Below the pieces are notes generated by a model that saw only the letters and a list, made by a program, of their open reading frames with translations, was not told the origin of the DNA and did no database searches. Position numbers and translations under genes: made by a program. Source: an uncultured Bacillota bacterium (lineage in GTDB: Bacteria > Bacillota > Clostridia > Oscillospirales > Oscillospiraceae). Taken from it: a stretch of DNA of 53,980 nucleotides. Location of the stretch: assembly GCA_947650875.1 (NCBI GenBank), contig CANSXE010000006.1:1-53980 (forward strand), given 5' to 3'. Within the stretch, counting starts at the first letter, position 1, and every line of letters starts with the position of its first letter. Of this stretch, positions 53,922-53,980 are shown piece by piece.

Positions 53922-53980
53922 CTCATTTTAAGGCGTTTCAAAAAATATTTTTGAAAATATATGAAAAATGGGGTTGCAAT

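Noticed and set aside
1-53980. CRISPR array or cas genes
   Set aside because: No regularly spaced direct repeats or Cas motifs found; the repeats present are palindromic elements and terminators.

Overview
The window is a high-GC, densely packed piece of a Gram-positive, endospore-forming Clostridia genome, most like the gut Oscillospirales lineages (Flavonifractor, Oscillibacter, Intestinimonas type). The evidence is the start of a spoIIA operon, strong AGGAGG-type ribosome sites with frequent GTG and TTG starts, ywiB next to argS, ylmH, two SLH-domain surface proteins, a csaB gene and several Firmicutes regulator families. Lower-GC stretches (about 23.83-25.0 kb, 43.3-43.9 kb and 48.6-53.0 kb) look acquired.

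Left part (1-19.7 kb): spoIIAB (cut by the window edge) and spoIIAA, separated by a palindromic repeat; a divergent YtrA-type GntR regulator with its ABC exporter and small ORFs; a ywiB-argS-nudix operon; then one long minus-strand transcript from 16.66 to 6.64 kb: murJ, an O-antigen-ligase-like protein, a glycosyltransferase, two DUF4330 proteins, a glycosyltransferase-CsaB fusion, and znuA-znuC-znuB. Divergent from it is a secreted phosphodiester-glycosidase/SLH/SH3 protein. CsaB-type pyruvylation makes the wall polymer that SLH domains bind, so this operon and the two SLH proteins in the window (16.9 and 25.1 kb) plausibly form one surface-anchoring system.

Middle part (19.7-41.1 kb): a composite repeat; a promoter-led, strongly structured leader or noncoding RNA (about 20.01-20.33 kb) in front of a 53-aa ORF; a DUF2089 regulator with a membrane protein; tandem EamA exporters; a 3-methyladenine glycosylase; a low-GC island with a 304-aa membrane protein and a 31-aa ORF; the second SLH protein; a MacB-type tripartite export operon; an HtrA protease; an AI-2E-family permease; DegV; YlmH; a Cof-type phosphatase; and a D-cysteine-desulfhydrase-like / RidA / NhaC operon divergent from a YheO (DauR)-type regulator.

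Right part (41.2-53.98 kb): a prophage lysis-module remnant; a two-gene operon of a small HTH-like protein and a free-standing Spo0A C-terminal domain, with a 15-bp perfect inverted repeat over its promoter and start; a tocopherol-cyclase-like protein, YaaA and a divergent peptide deformylase. At 46.32 kb a tRNA 3' end with CCA, followed on its own strand by a terminator, marks the edge of an integrated element that runs rightward out of the window. The element carries a Fic protein, a second tocopherol-cyclase-like copy, TnpV, a single-chain AloI-like restriction-modification enzyme translationally coupled to an HTH protein, MobC and an excisionase-like protein. No integrase or relaxase gene is intact in the window.
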